Both the position numbers and the translations under genes were made by a program. A DNA stretch of 64,000 nt from Microvelia longipes (lineage: Eukaryota; Arthropoda; Insecta; Hemiptera; Veliidae), in contig JACMZG010001913.1 in the NCBI GenBank assembly GCA_018340805.1, positions 33,627,458 to 33,691,457 of the forward strand. Reading direction: 5' to 3'. The notes beneath the pieces were generated by a model, which was given only the letters and a program-made list of their open reading frames with translations, was not told the DNA's origin and made no database searches. Shown here piece after piece: positions 1-10,785 of this stretch (its first letter is position 1; each line of letters begins with the position of its first letter).

Positions 1-619
1 NNNNNNNNNNNNNNNNNNNNNNNNNNNNNNNNNNNNNNNNNNNNNNNNNNNNNNNNNNNNNNNNNNNNNNNNNNNNNNNNNNNNNNNNNNNNNNNNNNNN
101 NNNNNNNNNNNNNNNNNNNNNNNNNNNNNNNNNNNNNNNNNNNNNNNNNNNNNNNNNNNNNNNNNNNNNNNNNNNNNNNNNNNNNNNNNNNNNNNNNNNN
201 NNNNNNNNNNNNNNNNNNNNNNNNNNNNNNNNNNNNNNNNNNNNNNNNNNNNNNNNNNNNNNNNNNNNNNNNNNNNNNNNNNNNNNNNNNNNNNNNNNNN
301 NNNNNNNNNNNNNNNNNNNNNNNNNNNNNNNNNNNNNNNNNNNNNNNNNNNNNNNNNNNNNNNNNNNNNNNNNNNNNNNNNNNNNNNNNNNNNNNNNNNN
401 NNNNNNNNNNNNNNNNNNNNNNNNNNNNNNNNNNNNNNNNNNNNNNNNNNNNNNNNNNNNNNNNNNNNNNNNNNNNNNNNNNNNNNNNNNNNNNNNNNNN
501 NNNNNNNNNNNNNNNNNNNNNNNNNNNNNNNNNNNNNNNNNNNNNNNNNNNNNNNNNNNNNNNNNNNNNNNNNNNNNNNNNNNNNNNNNNNNNNNNNNNN
601 NNNNNNNNNNNNNNNNNNN
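1..619. other. assembly gap
   Basis: All bases are N. The gap cuts the 3' end of the BEL/Pao element, so its 3' LTR and second target-site duplication cannot be seen. Confidence 1.
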
Positions 620-1147
620 GAAAGTACGTTGTCACCGTAAACACTTCGCATCAGGCGCTTGACTGACTTCACTCCCGCTTCCCACAAGCCGCCAAAGGTA
701 GGCGCATGAGGAGGGATAAAAGACCAGTCTATTTCCTTACTAACTGCGTACTCTTGAATAGCGTCCTTAGTAGACTTAGAACGAATCCAAGCAGAGAAGT
801 CTTTCATCTGATGAGCTGCTCCAATAAAGTTGGTGCCGTTATCGCTAAAAATTTTAAGAGGTTTGCCGCGTCGACCGACAAATCTATCCAGGCTGGCTAG
901 AAAAGAGACAGTGCTTAAAGAGGAGACAAGTTCTAAATGTAATGCCTTTGTGCTCAAGCATACAAAGAGACACAAATAAGCCTTGTATGTCCTCGCTTTA
1001 CGGAGAAGAGATTCCCTAATAATAAAGGGGCCGGCGTAGTCAACACCTACGTGTATAAAAGGACGGCTATCCTGAAAGCGGTCGGCTGGCAAATCTCCCA
1101 TTGCAGGTTGCAAAGGTTTAGCTTCGTGCTTCCGACATGTGAGACAC
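620..1147 (-). pseudogene. BEL/Pao integrase catalytic core (partial)
   Basis: Translating the minus strand gives an rve-type integrase core that stays open until the gap. The first catalytic Asp is in GVDYAGPF (codon 1041-1039), the second in SDNGTNF (codon 843-841), and the Glu is in FGGLWEAGVKS (codon 681-679), so the DDE triad is intact. The segment is joined to the upstream zinc-binding domain through one frameshift near 1160; the CxxC part of the HHCC motif lies just after that break. In the living element it would insert the cDNA and create a 5-bp target duplication. The C-terminus is missing because of the gap. Confidence 0.93.
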
Positions 1148-1549
1148 TTACGAGTGACAGATCACTATGTTACGTCCATTAGGTATCCAGAAATCCCAAC
1201 GGAGAGCGGCTAGAAGAAAGGAAGTTCCTGAGTGAAGCGATTGGCGATGATATTTCTCAATGATAAGTGATGTTAGATGAGCTTTTGGTGGCAAAAGCAT
1301 AGGATGACGAGCATTGTGAGGGAGGTCGGAATGGCGGAGGCGACCGCCTACCAACAAGATTCCTGATTCATCAAGAAAAGGCTGTAGACTAAGTAAATTC
1401 TTGGGAATAGTCTTTGCTGACGGATCGCTGTCGTTAAAATATTCATGTCGTTGGACAATCAAGACTGCAAAACGTGTTGCACGACGAATTTCCCAGAGGC
1501 GAACTACCCTAGAAGTTTCCGGTTGTAAAGCTTTCTTGAAGCTGGTCAA
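1148..1549 (-). pseudogene. BEL/Pao integrase zinc-binding domain region
   Basis: An open frame of 133 codons covers the linker after RNase H and the N-terminal integrase zinc-binding domain. Residues 60-70 (DESGILLVGGRL) are the usual lead-in of BEL integrases, and the first half of the HHCC finger is visible as H101 and H106 in YHRQSLHSG. It ends with a frameshift stop just before the two cysteines, which continue in the next frame below 1148. It overlaps the end of the RT/RNase H frame (1509-1549), so the two were once a single frame. The ATG used here is an internal Met, not a real start. Confidence 0.9.
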
Positions 1550-3405
1550 TAAAACGTAGAACGTAAGCTAACACTCTTAGTAGTTTGCTAAGATTTGAAT
1601 GAGATTGAATAAGGTCAAGCAGAGGAAGTGGCGGTTTAGCTGCGACGAGAGTGGTTGACGCTGGTGTCGTTTTTAGCTCAGGTACATTAGAGATAGGACT
1701 GCAAGGACTAACTGGCCACTTGGAAGGCTCGGATAGGGCCCAGTTTGGTCCATGAAACCATAAGTCGGAGTCGATTAAATCTTCAGCTGGAACTCCACGA
1801 GACCCTAAGTCACTAGGGTTCTCACTTGATGCTACATGACGCCATTTTCCTCCACTAGTCAACTCTCTTATCTGTACAATTCTGTTAGCCACGAATGTCT
1901 TCAAAAGATGGTAAGGAGTTGTCAGCCATGATAATACTATCATACTGTCTGAAAAGAAGTAAACGCTTGGCGCTGAAGGTAACTTTTCACAGAAAGGTTG
2001 AATGCTTTGCCAGACCCTTGCCGCGAGTAGAGCGGCGCAAAGCTCAAGGCGAGGAATAGAAGTGAATTTCACTGGCGCTAATTTGGTCTTGGCCATAATT
2101 ATATGCATTTGAAAGGCATCTCCTTCAAATGAACGAAGATATGCCGCTGCGCAGTATGCACGCTCCGAAGCATCTGCGAAAATAAGAATATCATAAGGAC
2201 CGTCATTAGGGACAACCCATCTGGGAATCTTAATATGTTCTAGCTCTTGAAGTTGTTCCGTAAAAGATATCCAGCGGGCTCGCATATCAGGAGGAAATTC
2301 TTGGTCCCACGTGAGCTGTCGTTTCCACGCCTCCTGAATGAGTTCCTTTGCTAGTACCACAGTGGGTCCTAAATAACCCAAGGGGTCGTAAATTTTCGAT
2401 ATCGCTGATAATACACCACGTTTGCTACACGCATCTCTTGGCACAACAATCTTGTAAGAGAAGACGTCTAATTGAGGGTCCCATTGCATACCCAATATTT
2501 TAATGTTATTTTCCTCATCAGAAGACTGCAATGGGATGACTTCATTAATGGGCAATGTGCCGGCAGGATCCGTCTGTCGACATGCTGCTAATATGGCGGG
2601 ATGATTTGACGCCCACTTGCTCAAACTAAATCCTCCTTTAGAAAGCAAGGTGATAATTTGGCGCAATAGTTCCAAGGCTTCTTCTAAAGTACGTGCCCCC
2701 GTCGCTACATCGTCGACGTACGTATCGTCTAACAGGGCTGCAGCAGCTAATGGAAAATCCTGTCCCTCGTCTTGAACAAGCTGACGTAGAACTCTAATAG
2801 CTAAATAAGGTGCACTGGCTTGACCATAAGACACTGTCATGAGTTCATAATCTTGAACTGCTTCCGCTGGGTCAAACCTCCACAAGATATGCTGGTAAAC
2901 TCGGTCGTCCGGGTGAACCAGTATCTGTCGAAACATCTTTACAGCATCAGCTGTAAAAACATAAGGATGACGACGAAAATTTAAAAGGATTAACGGTAAG
3001 CTATTTTGTAATTTTGGTCCTACAAGAAGTGCATCGTTCAGGGATCCAGATGACGTCTTTGCTGCTGCGTCAAATACTACGCGAATTTTAATGTCATTCT
3101 CAACAGGTTTGACTACACAATGGTGAGGGATGAAGACTTGGCCTGGTTGAGGAGCGATCTGCATGTGGTTTAGGTCAATATACTCATGCATGAATTCATC
3201 GTATTTAGATTTTAAGTTTGAATTTCGAGCCAACTTAGACTCTAAATGCTCAAGACGTCGAATAGCCATGCCACGGGTACCCATAATCTGTGGGTTTGGA
3301 TATCGAAATGGTAGACGAACCATATATCTACCATCAGGTAAACGTGAGTGCGTTTCTTGAAAGATCTGCTCGCAACGCAGTTCTTCAGGATTGTGAATCT
3401 TGACA
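1509..3405 (-). pseudogene. BEL/Pao reverse transcriptase and RNase H
   Basis: The largest intact piece of pol: 604 codons open from the Met at 3323, and homology extends upstream to about 3405 where another frame takes over. Visible RT landmarks, numbered from that Met, are RVVFDAAAK (81-89), the motif A aspartate in FTADAVKMF (123-131) and the catalytic YVDD (202-205). RNase H follows with D384 (IFADAS), E427 (PRLELCA) and D459 (FFSDS). All catalytic acids seem present, so this part was recently functional. It would copy element RNA into cDNA in capsids. The frame ends at 1509 in a frameshift before the integrase. Confidence 0.95.
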
Positions 3406-3790
3406 TTAGGGGCTCCTCAAGTTCCCAAAACTTGAGAAGCTCGTGCTGAACAGCATCTAACGTGCTAGTATCTGTGGAGGCATGAAGAGTGCTGATTAAA
3501 GTTGCTTCTGCAGCATCTCGAACCCGACCTATAACGGTATATCCGAAAATGGTGCTCATCAAACGAGGTAAGCCTTTTCCTACAGTCAAGATTCCTCCAT
3601 TAATGACGTCACAATAAAGATCACAGCCTAGAAGAAAATCAATAGGCTTAGTAGTGTGAAATTCGCTATCGGCTAGTGGATACGACGAAAGTGATTTGCG
3701 TATCTCAACTGGTATCGTAAATCCGGGAAGAGGTGGGACAATAGTGTCCGCTACAATTGCTGTTGTGGTGAGACTAGTTGCTGAGATGAG
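3405..3790 (-). pseudogene. BEL/Pao protease C-terminal half and linker to RT
   Basis: This segment reads in a third frame (open from 3808 to 3242, but meaningful only to about 3405). It contains the FLLGCDLY motif typical of the C-terminal half of DUF1758-type retroelement aspartic proteases, followed by a linker. At 3405-3412, next to a short C run, the reading shifts and the remaining codons to 3242 are out-of-frame noise. The RT lead-in continues in the frame of the 1509-3323 reading. The junction to the upstream protease half is another frameshift near 3786-3792. Confidence 0.85.
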
Positions 3791-4477
3791 ATCGGTGCAA
3801 TAGTGCACACTGTTCTGCCTTTATATCCCTTAAAAGATATGCCACCAATACCACAAATATTGGAAGAATGTTTTTCAATCTTAAGTCCTAAAGAAGTAGC
3901 AACTTCTGTACGGACGTAAGACGTTGTACTACCTGAGTCCAGGACTAAACGGATTTTCTTTTCATGTCCTTCGCTGGATAGAATGTAACATTCAGCTGTG
4001 CCTAACATGACGTTAATATCAGGAGTCTTAGTATGAAGTGCTGGACAAGATACTTCACTATCTTGTGATTTCTCCTTTTGAACAGAAACGTGGTGCAACA
4101 TGCTATGATGTTTTCCGTGACAGTAACGGCATCGATATTTTGAAACGCAAGTGTTTGTAGTGTGCCCAAGCAAAAGACAGTTTCGGCACCCTTTCCATGA
4201 TTTTAGAAGTTCAATTCTTTCACTGACGGTTGCTGCAGCAAACTTGACACAGTTCATCAAAGAATGATATTCTTTGCAAAGGTGACACTTAGTTTTACAT
4301 TTTGGAGCGTCTGATGAAGCTCCGGATATTCCAGTGGATGTATCAGGAGTAGATAGACGACTATTGCTGGTCAAGGTCAGTTGACCACCACTAGCTCTAC
4401 CAGAACGGCGCGGAGGCTTAAAGTTTTGATTTTGTTTCCGCTTACTCTCGTTCAGGTCCCTAGAATTCGTAAAGCGC
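3751..4477 (-). pseudogene. BEL/Pao nucleocapsid zinc knuckles and aspartic protease N-half
   Basis: The frame opened by the Met at 4374 (207 codons) has three zinc-knuckle-like clusters: C30/C33/H37/C42, C63/C66/H71/C76, and C82/C85 with nearby histidines at 89-94. This multi-knuckle arrangement is usual for BEL gag. The aspartic protease catalytic motif is LVLDSGSTTSYV (Asp146). The same frame remains open and basic upstream of the Met to about 4477, where the gag frame stops, so the two were joined before a frameshift near 4478. The knuckles would bind element RNA and the protease would cut the polyprotein. Confidence 0.92.
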
Positions 4478-5422
4478 TTAAACCTTAGCTAACTCTGATG
4501 CTACACAGCGGGAGCGAAGAAATGAAGTCAAAGTGCTGAAGGATGGGAATTCCTCGCTATTCTGACGTTCAAAATCTTCTCGCGTTTGAACATCCAAGCA
4601 ACGTCGGGCTATGTGAAAATAAATAAACTCTTCTCTATCAGGTATTTTTATAAGCTTAAATGCGGCAATGCTTTCGGATAAGGCTGCGACAGTGTTACTT
4701 AAAACTTCAGTAGAAGGTGAGTTAGTGAGATGTTTTAAGTCTAATAATCTATCTAAATGCGCTGCCGCCAACAAACGTTGGTTGTCGTAGTTCTCTAGGA
4801 GAAGGTCCCATGCTATGAAGAAGGTGCTATCGGAAACAGGAACATGTGCTATTACTGCAGCTGCTTTGCCTTTTAGACTTCGGCTTAGGAAATGAAATCG
4901 ATCTACATTGCTTAATAATTTGTCATCGATGACTCGACTAGAAAACGTATCCTTAAATCGAGGCCACTTTGTTCGGTCTCCATCGAAGTAAGGTAATTCA
5001 AGATTAGGTAAACGATTTCTGGAGTAACCAGCTGTCATTGCTGTTGTTTCCGCAAGAGACAACTTCTTATCTCTTTCTTCAAACATGTTGTTGTATGTGA
5101 GTGATTCATGCATATAACGCTTTCCTTTAGCACGTAAGTCATGATCTCTTTGAGTTACAATAAATTCCCCAGAGGCATCAATCATGTCACACAGGTCATC
5201 ATAGGTTTGTTCAAGTTTCTCATAAGTGGGAGAAAGAGTGAGGTACATGCCTTTAAATCTAGAGATAGTTTTCGCATTATCTCTCGAGGAGGCAATGTAA
5301 CCCGTATCTCTGATTTCCTGCAAATCATTCACCAAGGTACGCATTCGCGTCGATAAGGTGTGGACAGCTGGACATTTGGGGATGTTGGTTTGTACCGGTA
5401 TCGTTCCGTTAGAGTATCACCC
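4478..5422 (-). pseudogene. BEL/Pao gag (DUF1759-type)
   Basis: From the Met at 5344 there are 288 codons. The hallmark LPNLELPYFDGDRTKWPRF (112-130) and the following FHFLSRSLKGKAA are DUF1759 capsid features. The frame is open upstream of that Met for about 26 more codons, to an in-frame stop near 5423, without another ATG. Either the original start has been lost or the first codons are supplied by splicing from the leader; a pyrimidine-rich stretch precedes position 5422 on the minus strand. The frame stops at 4478 at a frameshift just before the zinc knuckles. Confidence 0.9.
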
Positions 5423-6236
5423 AAAGTAAGAAATATAAAAATAAAGAAAACTGCTAAGGTGAATATGAAGTCCAGAAAAAGTCGCTAATAAAAGTATATT
5501 TACAGGTAACAAGTGTAATCAGTAAATTTACACAATCTGTATATACAAAACGCTATAACAAACAAGTGAATAGCTAACAAGCTATGCATTCACCAAAAGA
5601 AAATAATTTAAGTAGTGAACACATATGCTAAATAATAAATAAACAAACAAAACAAATAATACACAGGTATGTACAAATACTAAACCCGCAATGCTGTAAT
5701 ACATAAACGAGCTCGAAAATTTATTATGCTGAAAGAGAAAATATGTACACGTGTAAACAAAAAATAATAGCTACGTAGCAACGCTAAAGAAAACAAGTAA
5801 AGTGAGATATGTATCTTACTATACAATCGCTGAAATAAGAATAAAGAAATCTTACTTATAAAATTATAAAGTTTGCTCAGATTATAGAAGAACGCTGAAG
5901 TCGCTGATAAAGTCTTGTACATCTATTTATACAAGAAATTAAACAAAAAAGGTGTATCACAAAAGTAATTAAGTTTCGCTGTTTTCAGATGCCATAGGTC
6001 AATCTGATAAGCACAAAGTGCTGTCGCTGGTGTCCTGAGAATTATAGCTTCAGTTGTGAAACTTATAATTTCCAACAGGTAAAATAGACCTAGTGTAGAG
6101 TCTATAATGCTGTAGTGAAGTGTCGCTGAAGGTTGAAGTCTCGTTGAGTTGAAAGATGAAAGTAAAACAAGCAACAGGTAAGTAGATAAGCTGAATCCAC
6201 AGGCTGCTAAGTAATCCGGTCGAAGGCAGACCAATA
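5423..6236 (-). other. untranslated leader of the BEL/Pao element
   Basis: AT-rich sequence between the 5' LTR and gag. The only open frames are short hydrophobic runs rich in L, Y, F and S, in several frames of the same strand, with no domain. I read it as leader RNA that would hold the packaging signal. It is long for this superfamily. Confidence 0.7.
6216..6233 (-). promoter_or_regulatory. putative primer-binding site
   Basis: Three bases inside the 3' end of the 5' LTR the minus strand begins TGGTCTGCCTTCGACCGG. Retroelement primer sites start with TGG, the complement of the tRNA CCA end, a few bases after the LTR. The matching tRNA was not identified. Confidence 0.5.
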
Positions 6237-7640
6237 TGTTGCGCACTAGACAGGTGATTATTACTGTGGCTAGTGTTACCAAAGAGAGGTTTGAAAGGAA
6301 GCTCTGAAGGACCATATAAAGAATAAGGATAGGTAGAAGGCTGATTTAGATAAATGAGAAACAAAATATCTTATATAAAAATAATATTTAATTAAATTTA
6401 GAAGATAACTTAAGTGATAAGAAAGCATAAAGACATAAAGCAGTGGAACAGATAATATTAATAAACATGCATCTAAGCCAGTACTTAACTTTAGGAAAAT
6501 AAATAAAGCAGTTTTGTAAGATAACCAACTCATGCACAAGCTACAATAAATATAAGTTACTGATTGCAATAATTTAGCCGTAACCGGCGGGTTAAGCATT
6601 GGCTTGATAAGCACCTTAGCACTAAACTTAAACTTATGCTAATACAATTAATAAGTCTTAGGCTAAGTAAACTAACTTTAAACTCCCAAAAGGGGAACCC
6701 AAGGGACCTATTATCTACGGAAATAGCCCAATGATAAGAAATTAATGAATGTATGGCTGGCCAGCTAGGCGTCATTCGTAGGTGCAACCAAGGTTATTAA
6801 TCAATCAAAATCCGAGTTATTTCGCCGCGGAAGGATGAAAGAGAGTCCAATAGCTGATAGATTAAGCAGAAGGAAGAAAGCATCGCATAACTGGCGAGAG
6901 AAGTTAGATAAGGTGATAGGTACGTACCTGCTGCTTTATACTTAACTCACAGAGACTTGGTTTCGCTCGGAAACCAGGTCGGTTTACACTCAAAGTAAAT
7001 CCAGACTTCGCTGATTCTATCGGTAAACAATTTACGGGATCTCACACAAAATTGAGATATAACTTCACTAAAATATCTGAGCTAGCTCGTACGGTTACGC
7101 CGTAGATTCTTCACACACCGTCGTAACGGTCAAAAGCGGTTTTAAGCAAATCAAAATACTTTTGAAGCAGTTGAAAGTGCTGAGTTATCTTGTTTGAAAG
7201 CGCTGAGAAAAGAATGAGGAAGGTTACAGACGTGAAGGTTACTTTACGTGACTTCAAAACAAAGTGCCGGCTTTCCTTACAATAAAGGCCTAATTATTAA
7301 GTTGTCTGTGCTTATTTCGCTAATATGAAGCTGATGAAACAAAAGGAAGTGAATATTGAAGATAGTGATGGTGAAGTAAATGTAAGAAAGCTAAAGATGA
7401 GATGAAAGTGATCAGAAGAAAACGTAAACGGATTCGCGAGTTTAAACAAGATATCAATATTAAATTTACATACAAAAGATGGCTTTCAAATTACCAAGGT
7501 GAGCTTAAAACTAATAATAATCGTGATAAACCAAATAAAAATAAATAATATAAATAATAAATACGTAAATATTTACAAGGTAATAAAGAGGGTTGGGAAG
7601 GGATATGTTAGGAAAGAGATTCTTCTATCAGTGCCCGACA
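6237..7640 (-). repeat. 5' LTR of the BEL/Pao element
   Basis: The boundaries were set by comparison with the solo LTR at 17363-17830. On the minus strand the LTR begins TGTCGGGCACTGAT (at 7640) and ends CTAGTGCGCAACA (at 6237), giving TGT...ACA termini. The outer parts, 7640 to about 7284 and about 6325 to 6237, align with the solo LTR. The middle, roughly 6326-7283, has no counterpart there, so this LTR is about 1.4 kb against 0.47 kb. Confidence 0.85.
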
Positions 7641-8283
7641 AGGACTGCGCTCGGACCAGTTCAAAGTTTGTCTAGTACACTTTCCCACCAGCTATTCTGA
7701 TATCTTCAAAGTCTACAAAGTCTCACCAGATAATTATTAGACTTACTGATCTGTCCAGTCCGTTAAAGACAGATGGAAAAATGCGCCACTAGCGACCCCA
7801 AAGTTAGTGTGACTAAACCCGTTCCCATAGTTTTGATCTGAAAGTCAAAGTTCCGCAGATTACTTGGAAGTGTCCTCGGGAACCGAACACTGCATTTCTA
7901 ATCACGTACAATAATCGTAAAACCATAGAAACCGCGAAATAAGTCTTTACATTCACAGGGCTCAGTTACAAGCTTCAGTGTATTTCTGACTCTTCTCCGC
8001 CCTGCAGAACTTAGTGAGCAACTTACATGAGCGGAACTTACATGAGCTGGAGATAACGAAAACGATCTAAATATGGCTAGGACGAAATGAAACTCTTATT
8101 TGAGTAACAGCCAAAGAAACCTACGCAAAACCTAGGCTAAATTAGCTAACTTTAACTTCAACAATACCAGAAAAAACGCTATAAAGAATAATCTCATAGT
8201 AGGTCCTCCCGTGGCTGGATTTGAACCTTCAACCACCATTTCGTAAGGCGAGCGCTTTACCTCTGAGCTATCGATCCTCAGTA
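7641..8283 (-). repeat. tRNA-headed dispersed repeat, copy 1
   Basis: On the minus strand it starts with a tRNA-like head at 8283-8202: an A-box-like TAGCTCAGAGGTAAAGCGC and a B-box GGTTCAAATCC inside a good T-arm stem (GTGG.../...CCAC). About 0.55 kb of body follows and aligns in blocks with the plus-strand copy at 10786-11530, for example around CTTCTCCGCC and at AACTTTG flanked by CTGCAGA. The acceptor stem does not pair, so this is not a functional tRNA. The BEL/Pao LTR abuts its far end, so that element probably inserted into this repeat. Confidence 0.75.
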
Positions 8284-8339
8284 TTAACTGTTTATTTACC
8301 TCTAAAGTAGAATTTACAATTTTCACGCCTAAACCTTTG

Positions 8340-8382
8340 TATTAATAATTCTCTGTTACTTAGATTTGCCGAAGGAAATTAA

Positions 8383-8439
<57 letters not shown>

Positions 8440-9490
8440 TATATATTTATATATATATATATATTAACAACACGCAAATGATTAACAAAAGCTGACTTGA
8501 GAAGGTATTCGAATCGCGTTACATGTTAGGTGCAAACAAGATATGTCATAGTGCAGCTGGAATTTAAAAACAAGAATGCCGAGTATTTTTATGTCATGAT
8601 AAAAACCAATTACACGCGACAGGAAGTCTGTCTAGCCGGAACATCATTAGTAAGCATAACCATTATTACCAACCTATTAAAATTATAGAAAAATATATCC
8701 CACTACAAATAACTATGAGTATTGAGCTTTCTACACCACGAGTGGAACACAATATGTAATTTGTACTTTAGAATGACCAACATTTTTAAAGTAATATCAC
8801 TTGTAAGTATAAAATATTTGGTTTAATAACAACTTTCCAGAACTGAAAGATGTTTAATATGAGAAGTATTAACTCTTTACAAAATTCTGTTTCAGAGAAT
8901 TTCTTTGAAATGCTAACTATCTTGCTGAATAATAGATGTCTTGGAAAAAATAGGTTTCTTATAGTCTAAGGAGTAGCTTTACTACTTGTTTGTCTGTTTT
9001 TCTAGATTTTTAAATGAAATGTCCATGTTTATTACATAGGTTATACAATACTAAGCTCATCGTTTTGATACGCAATGTAGCTCTTCGCAACATTACGTAT
9101 TTATTAAAACCTCAGTTTATGCCAAACATAAAATGTTTTTAGCGCAATTACTTGAAAAAACTTAAGGAGACTGTACAAGTATAGCAGTGCTACTTCTTTG
9201 ACTATAGAGCGTTAACCGAAAACGTAAGCAAGACATATTTTAAAGATTGAAATAAATCATTAAACATGAAATTTATCCGGATACAAATCTCAGCGCCGGA
9301 ATTATTTCAAGAGTTAAAGTTATACAGAGTAAAAGAATGAAGGTATGTAGTAGGTATTTTTTACCGTACTAAAATTTTAACCTGATCCTTGGTATTTGAG
9401 TACTTTAAGTGCTCTTGTATACTGTGTATCAGTTCTACTCATAGCTCTTAAATACGTGGAAAAGTAAATCACACCCTAAATGTGTTTACA
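8340..9490. other. AT-rich DNA with one (AT)n tract
   Basis: An (AT)n microsatellite occupies about 8381-8463. The rest has no open frame of note, no repeat shared with other parts of the window and no RNA gene that I can see. Confidence 0.7.
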
Positions 9491-9495
9491 GACCA

Positions 9496-9960
9496 TACAG
9501 GGTGAACCAAAAGTCTCTTCCCCCTCCCTCTACCATTAAATTTTGAATCATTACACAAAAAAATGATCCTCGGAGTCCTTTTTTGTGTAAAAGAAACTTC
9601 TTTTTGATGTTACGGTTAACTTCGAGTGTCTCATGCAGCACCCAATTTTGCAGAAGACAGGAAAAAATAAAGTGGGAGGTATAGTTTTAAATTTTTGTTG
9701 AGTTCTAGAAATAAGAACAATTTTGTCTAAGATTGCTTTTTTGGCGGGGATAACATGCCTAAAGTGTAAGCATGATATTAGAAATAATATGCCTTACTTT
9801 TTGGATTAAGAACACAAATCCTTCATATTTTATATTTAAAAAGTTTTAGATTTTCACTAAATCTAGCAGAATTAGTGACTCTAAATATCTTCAAAAGAGG
9901 AAAAGGTATTTCTAACGATTTAAAATTGAAGAGACGGGGAGACTTTTGGTGCACCCTGTA
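9496..9960. mobile_element. short non-autonomous TIR element (mariner-like ends)
   Basis: The left end TACAGGGTGAACCAAAAGTC and right end GACTTTTGGTGCACCCTGTA are inverted repeats that differ at one of 20 positions. Both ends lie on TA, consistent with a TA target duplication of the Tc1/mariner type. The roughly 465-bp interior has no transposase frame. It is best called a MITE-like relic. Confidence 0.75.
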
Positions 9961-10009
9961 TATTTCAAAATTCCGTTCATTTACTATGAGGGTATATGTA
10001 TGACGTTCT

Positions 10010-10080
10010 AACAAAATCAGGTATGGGGTACCTCGGTACAATATCACACGACTTGGTCGCGATACTCTTGTCCACAGATT
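10010..10080 (-). repeat. 5S-type repeat, 3' tail fragment
   Basis: A short piece containing TATGGGGTACCTCGG and a following CTTGGTCGCGATAC block, which matches the tail of the 5S-bearing repeat described at 61383-62165. Confidence 0.5.
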
Positions 10081-10099
10081 ATCATGATTATCAAACACT

Positions 10100-10785
10100 T
10101 AAGAATGTATAACATCGGTCTCGCTGCTCTCGACTGTATTACAGGACATTAATATAATGTCTAGAGTGTTATTTTGTGTGTGACTTCGGCCTCGCTTTTT
10201 GAAAACTTTTTACGTTTTCAAAAAAAAACTTTAACTTTAACTAATATGTTTCAATAAATATTTCATCAAAACACCATAAAATTGATACAAAATTTAAAAT
10301 AAAAAAACAAGCTCTGTAAGGCAGTGTACGCTAAACTTTCTACTTGTAAAGTTCAACAAATTTTCTTATGGTAATATGTTTAGCATGAAAAAAAACCTAA
10401 AAATTTTCTTTTTAGCGAGGAAAGCTCCTAAAGCTTTTCTGAAACTTAAAACAAGGCAAAATTTATGAGTTTAAACAAGATTCTGGTATCCTTTAATAAT
10501 AGGGTTTTTTATGAAGATATATATTTTAAATGGAGTAAAAAAAGCTTTAGATTTTTTATACGCCATGAATCAACGAAGTCTACTAAGTATTAGGTTTGCC
10601 TATTTTCTGATTTTCTTGGAACTTTTCCCAAAACATAGTTAAGCCTAAAATCTTAAATTAAAGTTACGCATATCATCTACATCTAACGTCAATTATAATC
10701 TTAAAAACTATACGTAAAGTACTAATAATGTTGTTCTTCAAAATTTCATTAAAGTAGGTAGTAGATAATATAATTATCACACTTA
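10100..10785. other. AT-rich DNA, nothing recognised
   Basis: Long runs of A and T with no coding frame and no repeat recognised on either strand. Confidence 0.6.

Larger units (their letters stand above)
620..7640 (-). mobile_element. BEL/Pao LTR retrotransposon, 3' end lost in gap
   Basis: Read on the minus strand the order is 5' LTR (7640-6237), primer-binding-like site, about 0.9 kb leader, gag, zinc knuckles plus aspartic protease, reverse transcriptase with RNase H, then zinc-binding and catalytic integrase domains running into the gap. This domain order, the gag of DUF1759 type, the DUF1758-type protease and the YVDD reverse transcriptase are the BEL/Pao signature. These elements normally encode one long Gag-Pol reading frame; here it is split by about five frameshifts (near 4478, 3790, 3408, 1530 and 1160), with few internal stops. 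The copy is therefore defective but fairly young. It sits directly against a tRNA-headed repeat that starts at 7641. Confidence 0.95.

Noticed and set aside
706..900. 64-codon plus-strand frame
   Set aside because: It lies opposite the integrase core, whose DDE residues are on the minus strand.
5680..6787. Five overlapping minus-strand frames of 76-130 codons
   Set aside because: They are hydrophobic, low in charged residues, overlap in different frames and fall in the leader and LTR of the BEL element.
8202..8283. A tRNA gene
   Set aside because: The A and B boxes and T-arm are good, but the acceptor stem does not pair and a similar head recurs at 10786 with a shared body, so it is a repeat head.
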